DNA from: Patescibacteria group bacterium
GTDB lineage: Bacteria; Patescibacteriota; Patescibacteriia; Patescibacteriales; GWC2-42-12
DNA length: 16,680 nucleotides
Assembly (NCBI GenBank): GCA_018827685.1
Contig: JAHJXD010000028.1
Location: 1 to 16,680 of the forward strand
Reading direction: 5' to 3'
Within the stretch, counting starts at the first letter, position 1; each line of letters starts with the position of its first letter. A model generated the notes under the pieces. That model ran no database searches. It saw only the letters and a list, made by a program, of their open reading frames with translations, and had not been told where the DNA came from. The position numbers and the translations under genes were made by a program. Positions 5,493 through 11,828 of this stretch are shown piece after piece.

Positions 5493-6932
5493 ATGCCGAA
5501 AAAATTTTACATTACAACTCCGATTTACTATGTTAATGGCGTTCCTCATATTGGTCATACTTATACTACGGTAGCGGCCGATGTTTTGGCGCGCTGGCAT
5601 CGTTTAATCGGCGATGATGTATTTTTTTTAACAGGCACTGATGAACATGGGGCAAAAATTGAAGAAAAAGCCAAGGAAATGAAATTAAAACCACAAAAAT
5701 ATGTTGATGAAATTGCGGATAAATTTAAACAAGCATGGCAAGAGCTAAATATTTCTCATAATAATTTTTTTAGAACCACAGATAAAAATCATATTAAGGC
5801 TGTACAAAAAGCTTTACAGTTTATGTATGACAAAGGCGATATTTATTTAAGTAAATATGAAGGACTTTATTGCCGTGGTTGCGAGCAATATAAAAAAAAT
5901 CGGGATTTAGTTGATGGTTTATGCCCTGATCATAAAACTGTTCCAGAAAAAATGAGTGAAGAATGTTATACTTTTAAACTGTCAAAATATCAGGATAAAT
6001 TATTAGAGTTGATAAAAAAAGATAAATTGCAAATTTTGCCGTTAAATCGTAAAAATGAAATTGTTAGTTTTTATGAGAAAGAAGGTTTGGAAGATATTTC
6101 TTTTTCTAGAAAAAATGTAAATTGGGGAATACCAATTCCGTGGGATAATTCGCATACTATTTATGTTTGGGCTGACGCTTTTTTATATTATTTAACAGGG
6201 CTGGGTTGGGATGGTTTTACACCTTTGATAAAGCAGGACAGGGGGATTAATTTTTGGCCGCCGCAAGTTCAATTAATGAGTAAAGATATTTTACGGGTAC
6301 ATACTACAATTTGGCCAGCAATGCTTTTGAGTTTAGGTTTGCCTTTGTCAAAAACTATATTTGTTCATGGTTATTTTTCAATTAATGGACAAAAAATGAG
6401 CAAGTCGATAGGCAATGTAATCGTGCCAAATGATTTAATTAAAAAATATGGAGTTGATGCTACTCGCTATTTAATAATGAGCGCTGCTGTTTTTGGCAGC
6501 GATGGCGATATTAGCCGGCAGCAATTTGATGAAAAATATAATGCTGATTTAGCCAATGGTTTGGGTAATTTAGTCGCAAGAGTTTCTAATTTATTGGAAA
6601 AAAATAATTTGGAGCTAAATTTAAAAATAAACAGCAATAAAAAATTAATTAGAGAATATAAAGAAAAAATGTTGGGTTTTAAATTTGACGAAGTGTTAAA
6701 ATCGCTTTGGCAAAAGCTTAGAACCGCCGACGAAATTTTGAGTGACAAAAAGCCGTGGAAATTAGAAGATAAGAAAGAAATAAAAAATATTTTAGAGCCA
6801 GTGGCAGAGGACTTATTAAATGTAGCTAGTTTACTAAAACCGTTTATGCCCACGGTCGCTGAAAAAATTATTAAGCAATTTAGCGTTAAGCAGATTAAAA
6901 AAAGTCAATCACTGTTCCCGCGAATAAATTAA
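5493..6932 (+). CDS. metG: Methionyl-tRNA synthetase
   Basis: Class I aminoacyl-tRNA synthetase that activates methionine with ATP and charges tRNA-Met, including the initiator. The ATP-binding signatures are HIGH at residues 19-22 and KMSKS at 301-305. A single zinc knuckle is present, C127-x2-C130 and C144-x2-H147 (YCRGCEQY...GLCPDH). This places it with the compact Thermus-like type rather than the two-knuckle E. coli type. WGIPIPWD and the TIYVWADAFLYYLTGLG block line the methionine pocket. The helical anticodon-binding domain ends near residue 479, and the C-terminal dimerisation/tRNA-binding (Trbp111-like) domain is absent, as in many short forms. The start ATG follows AAATTTAATTT with no Shine-Dalgarno. 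The next gene begins 11 bases downstream, so cotranscription is likely. Confidence 0.97.
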   Translation: MPKKFYITTPIYYVNGVPHIGHTYTTVAADVLARWHRLIGDDVFFLTGTDEHGAKIEEKAKEMKLKPQKYVDEIADKFKQAWQELNISHNNFFRTTDKNHIKAVQKALQFMYDKGDIYLSKYEGLYCRGCEQYKKNRDLVDGLCPDHKTVPEKMSEECYTFKLSKYQDKLLELIKKDKLQILPLNRKNEIVSFYEKEGLEDISFSRKNVNWGIPIPWDNSHTIYVWADAFLYYLTGLGWDGFTPLIKQDRGINFWPPQVQLMSKDILRVHTTIWPAMLLSLGLPLSKTIFVHGYFSINGQKMSKSIGNVIVPNDLIKKYGVDATRYLIMSAAVFGSDGDISRQQFDEKYNADLANGLGNLVARVSNLLEKNNLELNLKINSNKKLIREYKEKMLGFKFDEVLKSLWQKLRTADEILSDKKPWKLEDKKEIKNILEPVAEDLLNVASLLKPFMPTVAEKIIKQFSVKQIKKSQSLFPRIN

Positions 6933-6943
6933 AATTATTATTT

Positions 6944-7435
6944 ATGGCTATTTTTGATTTGATTTTATTGATTATTCTTGCCGGTTTTGTTTTTTACGGC
7001 TTATTTTTCGGTCTAATTAGAACCACTGGCTCTTTATTAGGCGTGATCGGCGGTTTGTGGTTGTCGCTTATTTTTTATTTAATTGTCTTTGGCTGGGTAA
7101 AAAGTTTATTTTTTGGTCATGATCTGGCTGGAAAAATTATTATTTTTTTTGTTTTGTTTACTTTAATTAATCGGTTGATTTGTTTGATTTTTATACTGCT
7201 CGACCAAACCTTTAATCTAATTTCTGTCATTCCTTTTTTAAAAACCATTAATCGTCTGACTGGTGCTTGCTTAGGTTTTATTGAAGGTGGTCTGGTTTTA
7301 GGCTTAGTATTAGTATTGATTTCTCAAACTGCGCTTATTCGCTGGCTTGATGCTTCAAAGTTGGCGCCGTTTTTTTTGAAATTTATCAACGCTTTAATGC
7401 CGTTATTGCCTGATTTATTAATGAAATTAAAATAA
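6944..7435 (+). CDS. CvpA-family membrane protein
   Basis: A 163-residue, very hydrophobic protein with four predicted spans (about residues 3-22, 28-52, 63-88 and 104-128). It fits the CvpA/colicin V production family: an N-terminal MAIFDLILLIILAGFVFYG, a small GxxxG-like GLIRTTGSLLGVIGG, and the family feature LKTINRLTGACLGFIEG in the last third. CvpA proteins are inner-membrane proteins needed for colicin V export in E. coli, and their general role is still unclear. The stop TAA shares its last A with an ATG at 7435, but the next gene probably starts at 7474. The gene lies 11 bases after metG with no promoter between, so the two are likely in one operon. Confidence 0.8.
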   Translation: MAIFDLILLIILAGFVFYGLFFGLIRTTGSLLGVIGGLWLSLIFYLIVFGWVKSLFFGHDLAGKIIIFFVLFTLINRLICLIFILLDQTFNLISVIPFLKTINRLTGACLGFIEGGLVLGLVLVLISQTALIRWLDASKLAPFFLKFINALMPLLPDLLMKLK

Positions 7436-7438
7436 TGT

Positions 7439-7455
7439 TGGGACTGTGGCTCAAT
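7439..7455 (+). repeat. Dispersed 17-bp motif, copy 2 (TGGGACTGTGGCTCAAT)
   Basis: This differs from the 3414 copy at one base. The central ACTGTGG is intact and the arms are GGG/CTC. It lies between cvpA and the start of tsaC at 7474. Its presence is the main reason not to use the ATG at 7435 as the tsaC start. Confidence 0.55.
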
Positions 7456-7473
7456 ACCATAGAAAGAAAGTAT

Positions 7474-8088
7474 ATGCAAATTATAAAAATAAATTTAAAT
7501 AAAATAACACAAGAGCAAATTGACTTAATTGTTGATTATTTAAAACAAGGATTGGTAATTGCTTATCCGACTGACACTGTTTATGGGTTGGGTTGTGACG
7601 CGCGCAACGTAGAAGCGATTAAAAGAATAAATAAAATTAAGAATCAAAAAATCAAAAAATTAAAAAAACAAGAAAATAAAAGACCGTTATTAGTATTAAT
7701 CAGCGATTACAAAATGTTGCGGCAATATTGTTTTATTAATCAAGAGCAGGAAAAATATTTGGCGTCAATCTGGCCAGGATCGGTTACTGTAATTTTAAAA
7801 AGAAGGCCTAATTTGCCGCCCGAATTGACCGGTGGATTAAATAGTTTAGCCGTTAGATTGCCGAAAAGTGAATTTTTGATTAAAATAATTAGTAAAGTCG
7901 GCTTTCCTTTGGTATCAACTAGTTTAAATAAAAAAGCAGATAAGCCATTATCTGATGTGCAAAATTTGGAAAAATATTTTAAATATTTACCAGACTTGAC
8001 GATTGACGCAGGAGAATGTAAAAAAACCAAGCCATCAAGCTTGGTGGATATAAGAGATGTGGAAAATATAAAAGTTTTGAGAAAATAA
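7474..8088 (+). CDS. tsaC: Threonylcarbamoyl-AMP synthase (TsaC/YrdC/Sua5 family)
   Basis: This enzyme makes threonylcarbamoyl-AMP from threonine, bicarbonate and ATP, the first step of the t6A37 modification of ANN-decoding tRNAs. The YrdC fold signature is clear: GLVIAYPTDTVYGLGCDA near the N-terminus, then KIKNQ...KRPLLVLISD, the WPGSVTVIL block, LAVRLPKS and PLVSTSLNKKADKPLSD. With 204 residues it is the short TsaC form without the Sua5 C-terminal domain. I chose the ATG at 7474 (MQIIKINLNKITQEQ). The ATG at 7435 would add 13 residues encoded by the dispersed TGGGACTGTGG repeat. AGAAAG just upstream is a weak ribosome-binding candidate. The partner genes tsaB, tsaD and tsaE are not in the window. 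tatD follows after 15 bases. Confidence 0.93.
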   Translation: MQIIKINLNKITQEQIDLIVDYLKQGLVIAYPTDTVYGLGCDARNVEAIKRINKIKNQKIKKLKKQENKRPLLVLISDYKMLRQYCFINQEQEKYLASIWPGSVTVILKRRPNLPPELTGGLNSLAVRLPKSEFLIKIISKVGFPLVSTSLNKKADKPLSDVQNLEKYFKYLPDLTIDAGECKKTKPSSLVDIRDVENIKVLRK

Positions 8089-8103
8089 TATTATTATAAT
8101 TTT

Positions 8104-8943
8104 ATGTTTATAGATACTCACGCTCATGTAAATTTTAATACTTTTAAAAATGACGCTGACGAGGTAATACGTCGCGCTTTAGCTAATGACACATGGATGA
8201 TTTTGGTTGGCGTTGAAGCGAAAACTTCAAAGCGCGCTCTAGAATATGCTAATAAATACGAGAAAGGCGTTTATGTCGCGGTCGGGCTTCATCCTATGCA
8301 TACGCACGAGCAGAAAGTCGAAGGCGATGATTATGATTTTACTACGCGCGAGGAAGAATTCAGCTACGATGTTTATGAAAAATTGGCGCAGTTTAAAAAA
8401 GTAGTGGCCGTTGGCGAAATCGGTTTGGATTATTATCATATTGATATAAAATCTGACATGGCAGCTGCCAAACAAAAGCAAAAAGAAGTTTTTTTGCGCC
8501 AGCTTGAATTGGCCAAAAATTTGAAACTGCCGGTCATCATCCATTGCCGCCAGGCCCATGACGATATGCTGGGAATTTTAAAAAAATTTAGAAAAGAGCA
8601 TCAAGAGAGCATGATAAAAAATAAGCCTTGGGGCGTAATGCATTGTTTTTCCGGAGATGAAGAATTGGCTTGGCAATATTTTTCTTTAGGGTTGAATATC
8701 TCGTTTACCGGCCTGATTACTTTTTCCGCGCAATGGGATGATTTAATCCGCCGCCTGCCAAATGATAAATTTATGATAGAAACCGATTGTCCGTATATGA
8801 CACCGGAGCCGCATAGAGGAAAATGCAATGAGCCAATGTTTGTAAAATACATTGCTAATCGTATCGCAACAATTAAAAATATTAATGTATTAAAAATTGC
8901 TGAAGTTACAACACAAACTGCTCGAAATTTTTTTAATATTTAA
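8104..8943 (+). CDS. tatD: TatD-family metal-dependent DNase
   Basis: A 279-residue TIM-barrel amidohydrolase-type nuclease of the TatD family (Mg-dependent 3'-5' DNase activity in characterised members). All metal and active-site positions are present: H6 and H8 (IDTHAHV), E105 (VGEIGLDYYH), H147 (IIHCRQAHDD), H180 (MHCFSG) and D228 (ETDCPYMTPEPHRG). The end TTQTARNFFNI is the usual C-terminal helix. A ~15-residue segment at 73-88 (EGDDYDFTTREEEFSY) lies between LHP and the GEIGLD strand and is longer and more acidic than in short homologues. It is probably the last gene of the metG-cvpA-tsaC-tatD run. The stop codon adjoins the TGGGACTGT motif, and a probable promoter for the ATP synthase operon lies ~80 bases further on. 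Confidence 0.94.
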   Translation: MFIDTHAHVNFNTFKNDADEVIRRALANDTWMILVGVEAKTSKRALEYANKYEKGVYVAVGLHPMHTHEQKVEGDDYDFTTREEEFSYDVYEKLAQFKKVVAVGEIGLDYYHIDIKSDMAAAKQKQKEVFLRQLELAKNLKLPVIIHCRQAHDDMLGILKKFRKEHQESMIKNKPWGVMHCFSGDEELAWQYFSLGLNISFTGLITFSAQWDDLIRRLPNDKFMIETDCPYMTPEPHRGKCNEPMFVKYIANRIATIKNINVLKIAEVTTQTARNFFNI

Positions 8944-8952
8944 TGGGACTGT
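8944..8952 (+). repeat. Partial copy of the dispersed motif (TGGGACTGT)
   Basis: Only the first nine bases match the 17-bp motif; then the sequence diverges (CACTGAAC). It is preceded by TATTTAAT, so the pattern of an AT hexamer followed by GGGACTGT is kept. It could be chance or a decayed copy. Confidence 0.35.
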
Positions 8953-9023
8953 CACTGAACGCTCTTTTGAAGGAAATATGGTTATATTTATGAATTTACA
9001 CATAAATGAAAACAATGAAATAC

Positions 9024-9052
9024 TTGACTTAAAATTGATGGTTTGTTAACAT
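9024..9052 (+). promoter_or_regulatory. Probable promoter of the ATP synthase operon
   Basis: TTGACT (9024-9029), a 17-bp spacer and TAACAT (9047-9052), preceded by TGT, make an extended -10 with a good -35. Transcription would start near 9059, giving a leader of about 145 bases before atpZ. The 260-base gap 8944-9203 otherwise holds ATCTGCG repeats and the hairpin at 9108-9136. Confidence 0.5.
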
Positions 9053-9107
9053 AAAATAAGACTTCGGTATTTTGATCTGCGTAAATCTATGTTGTTGTCT
9101 GCGTTTA

Positions 9108-9136
9108 CCCCATTAGATAATTGCATATCTAACAGG
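9108..9136 (+). terminator. Hairpin in the atp leader (terminator or attenuator candidate)
   Basis: TTAGATA (9113-9119) pairs with TATCTAA (9126-9132) over a 6-base loop. After two mismatched bases, CCC (9108-9110) pairs with GGG (9134-9136). The tail reads TTTATTTGCTTTT. It may terminate tatD transcription or act as an attenuator inside the atp leader. Confidence 0.4.
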
Positions 9137-9203
9137 GTTTATTTGCTTTTCCACCATTTTTAGAAGAAGATGGACGCGGATATAAAATTCACATTTTAAT
9201 ACT

Positions 9204-9446
9204 ATGAATTTAGAGCATCTTAGCAAATATAAAAATACCAGACAGCTTATTTGCGCTATGGCCGCTTATAGCGGCACTTCAATTCTTGGTCCATTATTAT
9301 TAATCGGAGGTGTTGGATATTTTTTAGACAAAATGTTTAATACCAACCCCATTTTATTAATTGTAAGCGTAATTATAGCTTTTATTGTAACTAATATTTT
9401 ATTATATAAAAAAGTAAAGGTGCTAATTAATAAAGTTAAAAGTTAA
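9204..9446 (+). CDS. atpZ: AtpZ/AtpI-family accessory protein of F-type ATP synthase
   Basis: An 80-residue protein with two membrane spans (about residues 22-43 and 49-69). It begins with a hydrophilic stretch MNLEHLSKYKNTRQL and ends with basic KVKVLINKVKS. The pattern LGPLLLIGGVGYFLDKMFNTNPILLIV fits the AtpZ family, small proteins encoded at the head of atp operons that have been linked to c-ring assembly or to Mg2+/Ca2+ supply. The position directly upstream of atpB supports this. The start is in the context ATTTTAATACTATG, 14 bases that are repeated exactly before atpD. The stop codon lies inside the left arm of the hairpin at 9442-9492. Exact role (AtpZ or AtpI-like) is uncertain. Confidence 0.8.
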   Translation: MNLEHLSKYKNTRQLICAMAAYSGTSILGPLLLIGGVGYFLDKMFNTNPILLIVSVIIAFIVTNILLYKKVKVLINKVKS

Positions 9447-9492
9447 AAGTTCATAAAGTTCGTTGAGTTAAATAACTTTATAAACTTTCAAC
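9442..9492 (+). repeat. Hairpin repeat family A, copy 1 (atpZ-atpB gap)
   Basis: GTTAAAAGTTCATAAAGTT (9442-9460) pairs with AACTTTATAAACTTTCAAC (9474-9492) at 17 of 19 positions, around a 13-base loop. A further ACTTTATAAACTTTCAAC-like overlap follows. The atpZ stop codon is in the left arm. The same arms (AAGTTCATAAAGT and ACTTTATAAACTT) recur at 11753-11807. Confidence 0.75.
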
Positions 9493-9514
9493 TTTATAAA
9501 CTTTCAACTCAATC

Positions 9515-10243
9515 ATGGAATTAAGTATTTCTCTTGCCCCAGACATTTTATTTAATATAGGCTCAATGCCAATTACAAATACTTTATTTTGGTCTTTTTT
9601 TGTTAGTTTGTTTTTGATTGTTATTACATTAATTATTAATAGATCATTAAAATCTGTGCCAGGGACATTGCAAAATATTGTTGAAATTCTTATTGAAGGA
9701 AGTTATTTATTTGTTCAAACAATCACAGGCAGTAATAAAAAAACTAAATATTTATTCCCGCTCGTGTTTACAATGTTTATTTTTATTGCCATTGCTAATA
9801 TTTTCGTATTTATCCCGGGACAATCAGCAATAACTTTAGACAATGGCGAGGGAAGCGTGCCTTTGTTTAGGGCAGTAATGTCAGATTATGGAATGGTTTT
9901 TATATTAACAATAATATCTATAATTGCTATGCAGGTTGCGGCAATTGCAACTAATGGTCCTTTTAAATATATAGGCAAGTTTCTAAATTTTAAGGGGCCA
10001 TTAGAATTTTTTTTGGGTTTAATGGATTTTATTGGAGAATTGGCTAAAATTTTATCGCTTTCTTTCCGTTTATTTGGCAACATATTTGCCGGTGAAACGC
10101 TAACTGCCGTGCTATTATTTTTACTGCCATTTATAGCTCCTCTGCCTTTTATGTTTTTAGGAATATTAACAGCTATTGTACAAGCATTTGTATTTGCCAC
10201 ATTAACATTAGTATTTGTGACAATGGCGTCGGAGAAAGTTTAA
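9515..10243 (+). CDS. atpB: ATP synthase F0 subunit a
   Basis: Membrane stator subunit that carries the two ion half-channels next to the c ring. The essential arginine is R185 in the signature LSLSFRLFGNIFAGE. Upstream are the expected KTKYLFPLVFTMFIFIAIANIF span, the VPLFRAVMSDYGMVF loop and hydrophobic segments around residues 22-42, 78-100, 124-146 and 195-240. At 242 residues the length is normal for a compact bacterial subunit a. It starts 22 bases after the hairpin at 9442-9492, with no Shine-Dalgarno. It is followed by the unusual 163-bp palindrome and a 289-base gap before atpE. Together with AtpE it forms the ion-translocating interface; the c-subunit residues point to sodium. Confidence 0.96.
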   Translation: MELSISLAPDILFNIGSMPITNTLFWSFFVSLFLIVITLIINRSLKSVPGTLQNIVEILIEGSYLFVQTITGSNKKTKYLFPLVFTMFIFIAIANIFVFIPGQSAITLDNGEGSVPLFRAVMSDYGMVFILTIISIIAMQVAAIATNGPFKYIGKFLNFKGPLEFFLGLMDFIGELAKILSLSFRLFGNIFAGETLTAVLLFLLPFIAPLPFMFLGILTAIVQAFVFATLTLVFVTMASEKV

Positions 10244-10265
10244 CCAATTAGAATTTTATATAATT

Positions 10266-10428
10266 GGGACTGTGGTCCAATGCCATATTGGGCATAAATT
10301 TCCAAATTTCGGTAAATTTTTATCTAAAATTTTTTCGCTAATATATCCATATTCCCTTAAAAATTTTATAAAAAATTTCCTCGAAATTATGAAAATTTCT
10401 ATCCGAAAGAGCATTGGGCCACAGTCCC
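10266..10428. mobile_element. 163-bp near-complete palindrome between atpB and atpE (MITE-like element)
   Basis: The ends GGGACTGTGGTCCAATGC (10266-10283) and GCATTGGGCCACAGTCCC (10411-10428) are inverted repeats matching at 17 of 18 positions; the mismatch would be a G-U pair in RNA. The interior also pairs along most of its length: the AAATTTCCAAATTTCGG region (from 10296) matches the reverse complement of the CGAAATTATGAAAATTT region (10382-10398). AAATTTTTATCTAAAATT also pairs with the AAAATTTTATAAAAAATTT stretch (10359-10377). The unpaired tip is around 10336-10354. A 60-codon reading frame across it is not credible as a protein. Single copies of the end motif occur elsewhere. It may be a small mobile element or an RNA hairpin that alters atpE expression. 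Confidence 0.75.
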
Positions 10429-10485
10429 TAAATAAACAGGATTTACGCGGTTGATTTTTACAAACATTTTTATGCGCGTAAGTAC

Positions 10486-10491
10486 TATAAT
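10486..10491 (+). promoter_or_regulatory. Possible internal -10 box upstream of atpE
   Basis: TATAAT at 10486-10491 lies 42 bases before the atpE ATG. A TTTACA at 10457-10462 is too far away (23 bp) to be a standard -35. ACTATA/TATAGT arms flank the region. An internal promoter would suit the high c-subunit stoichiometry, but support is weak. Confidence 0.3.
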
Positions 10492-10532
10492 TAATTTAAT
10501 AATTAACGCATATAGTGTGTTATATAAAAATT

Positions 10533-10760
10533 ATGGAAGGAGAAACTTTAAAACATTTAGCTGCTGGATTAGCAATCGGATTAGGGGCTATTGGACCTGC
10601 TATCGGTGAAGGTATTATCGCGTCAAAATCTTTAGAGGCAATTGGCAGAAATCCAGAAGCGGCTAATAAAATTACGCCCTTGATGTTTGCGGCTATGGCT
10701 ATTACAGAATCAACAGGTATTTACGCTTTAGTTGTCGCGCTAATTATTTTGTTTGGATAA
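10533..10760 (+). CDS. atpE: ATP synthase F0 subunit c, two-carboxylate (probable Na+) type
   Basis: A 75-residue hairpin of two membrane helices that forms the rotor ring. The polar loop is GRNPEA (38-43). The ion-binding carboxylate is E59 in ITESTGIYAL. The partner position in helix 1 (GPAIGEG) is E26, where Ilyobacter tartaricus has Q32. S60, T61 and Y64 correspond to its S66, T67 and Y70, so the full sodium-ligand set is present with a second carboxylate. From the literature, this two-carboxylate arrangement was described for the Na+-driven F. nucleatum rotor. I chose the ATG at 10533 because the GTG at 10515 would add six residues (MCYIKI) not typical of the family. A 289-base gap with a long palindrome precedes it. 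Confidence 0.96.
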   Translation: MEGETLKHLAAGLAIGLGAIGPAIGEGIIASKSLEAIGRNPEAANKITPLMFAAMAITESTGIYALVVALIILFG

Positions 10761-10763
10761 ATA

Positions 10764-10807
10764 CGCATAACGCATAACTCATAACGTTATGCGTTATGCG
10801 TTATGCG
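10764..10807. repeat. 44-bp heptamer palindrome between atpE and atpF
   Basis: Centred between 10785 and 10786, the halves pair at 21 of 22 positions with no loop. The left half consists of CATAAC-type heptamers (CGCATAA CGCATAA CTCATAA) and the right of their complements (TTATGCG three times). The heptamer core is related to the RTAACYC array at 5352-5477. A possible atpF ATG at 10803 falls inside it. Confidence 0.85.
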
Positions 10808-10811
10808 ACGT

Positions 10812-11300
10812 ATGGAATTACTTCAAGCTTTTGGATTAAATATTAAAATTTTAATCGCGCAATTAATTAATTTCGCGATTTTGTTATTGATTTTATATAA
10901 ATTTGGATACAGGCCAATTTTAAAATTTCTTGAAGATAGAAAAAATACCATTGAACAAGGCGTAATAGATGCTAAAAAAGCCGTGGAAAAACTCGAAGAA
11001 ATTTCAAAAAAAGAAAAAGAAATTATTATTAAAGCAAAAAAAGAAGCAAAATTAATTTTACAAACTAGCAGAGAGCAAGGCGAAAAAAGACATAAAGAAA
11101 TTGTTGACAAGGCAAAATATGATATCGGACAAATTATTAATCAAAAAAAAGCTAAAATGCAAATTGAAAAAGCGGCTACGCTTAAAGAAATAAAAAAAGA
11201 AGTGGCAGATTTAGTTATTGCCACGGTGGAAAAAATTTTAGTAGAAAAAGTTGACGCGAAAAAAGATAATGAGATAATAAGAAAAATAATAACAAATTAA
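10812..11300 (+). CDS. atpF: ATP synthase F0 subunit b
   Basis: Peripheral stalk subunit linking the membrane sector to F1. A single membrane span near residues 8-29 (NIKILIAQLINFAILLLILYKF) is followed by the conserved YRPILKFLEDRKNTIEQG. A long charged right-handed coiled-coil-like helix rich in Lys/Glu (EEISKKEKEIIIKAKKEAKLIL...) continues to the C-terminal LVIATVEKILVEKV. The 162 residues are normal for bacterial b. I chose the ATG at 10812 (MELLQAFGLN) over the one at 10803, because the latter is inside the heptamer palindrome and the N-terminus would gain MRR. The three residues make no functional difference. It lies 51 bases after atpE and 35 before atpH. Confidence 0.93.
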   Translation: MELLQAFGLNIKILIAQLINFAILLLILYKFGYRPILKFLEDRKNTIEQGVIDAKKAVEKLEEISKKEKEIIIKAKKEAKLILQTSREQGEKRHKEIVDKAKYDIGQIINQKKAKMQIEKAATLKEIKKEVADLVIATVEKILVEKVDAKKDNEIIRKIITN

Positions 11301-11335
11301 TATTACATGTCGTTGCGAGTAACAACAAGATTAAA

Positions 11336-11737
11336 ATGAAAATTACAGTAAAACAATTTGCTTTAAGTTTATATGAGGCTATTGACGGAAAAACATCCAG
11401 CCAGGCCAAGGTTGTTATTGAAAAATTCGTTGAACTTTTGGCTGAAAAAAATCAGTTAGCCAAGGCAAATAAAATTATAGAGGAGTTTATAAAACTTTGG
11501 AATAATAAGCATGGCATTGTACAAGCCGAAGTTGCGAGCGCCAATGAATTAAATGAAGAGACAGTTAAATTATTAAAAAATTATATTGCTAAATTATATA
11601 ACGCCAAGCAAGTGATTATAAGTGAGAAAATTGATAAAAAATTATTAGGCGGAGTTATAATTAAGTATGAGGACAAAGTAGTAGACGGGAGTTTAAAGGC
11701 ACGATTAGTGGAATTAAAAAATAAAATGATAAAATAG
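11336..11737 (+). CDS. atpH: ATP synthase F1 subunit delta (short form)
   Basis: This subunit caps F1 and binds the b stalk. The conserved C-terminal strand-turn LLGGVIIKYEDKVVDGSLKARLVEL is clear, and the N-terminal part (KQFALSLYEAIDGK) has the family's ALALYEA-like start. At 133 residues it is ~45 shorter than the usual ~180; helices in the N-terminal bundle appear reduced. Order and position between atpF and atpA are canonical. The short gap before it (11301-11335) contains GTTGCGAGTAACAAC, a minimal inverted repeat. Its stop TAG runs directly into the TTTATAAAG repeats that build hairpin family A copy 2. No frame break is seen, so I take it as a genuine compact version. Confidence 0.9.
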   Translation: MKITVKQFALSLYEAIDGKTSSQAKVVIEKFVELLAEKNQLAKANKIIEEFIKLWNNKHGIVQAEVASANELNEETVKLLKNYIAKLYNAKQVIISEKIDKKLLGGVIIKYEDKVVDGSLKARLVELKNKMIK

Positions 11738-11752
11738 TTTATAAAGTTTATA

Positions 11753-11807
11753 AAGTTCATAAAGTCAGAAGTAAAAAAATGCAAATTACTTTTGACTTTA
11801 TAAACTT
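11753..11807 (+). repeat. Hairpin repeat family A, copy 2 (atpH-atpA gap)
   Basis: AAGTTCATAAAGTCAGAAGTAA (11753-11774) faces TTACTTTTGACTTTATAAACTT (11786-11807): 20 of 22 Watson-Crick pairs plus one G-U, around an 11-base loop. It is preceded by TTTATAAAG units that start at the atpH stop codon. The arms share AAGTTCATAAAGT and ACTTTATAAACTT with the 9442-9492 hairpin. Confidence 0.8.
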
Positions 11808-11828
11808 TTGACTTTTAACTTAATTTTT

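Noticed and set aside
5364..5600. Minus-strand 78-codon frame with MSYELRV repeats
   Set aside because: It is the translation of the heptamer array plus antisense of metG; 7-bp units naturally give 7-residue repeats.
7435..7473. Extended tsaC start overlapping the cvpA stop
   Set aside because: The 13 codons are made of the dispersed TGGGACTGTGG motif; family members begin near MQIIK. Not fully excluded, as a one-base overlap could allow coupling.
10272..10454. Plus-strand 60-codon frame between atpB and atpE
   Set aside because: It spans the palindrome; its composition follows the inverted repeats and no domain is visible.
10515..10532. GTG start adding MCYIKI to AtpE
   Set aside because: c subunits normally start just before the first helix, and the ATG at 10533 gives the expected length.
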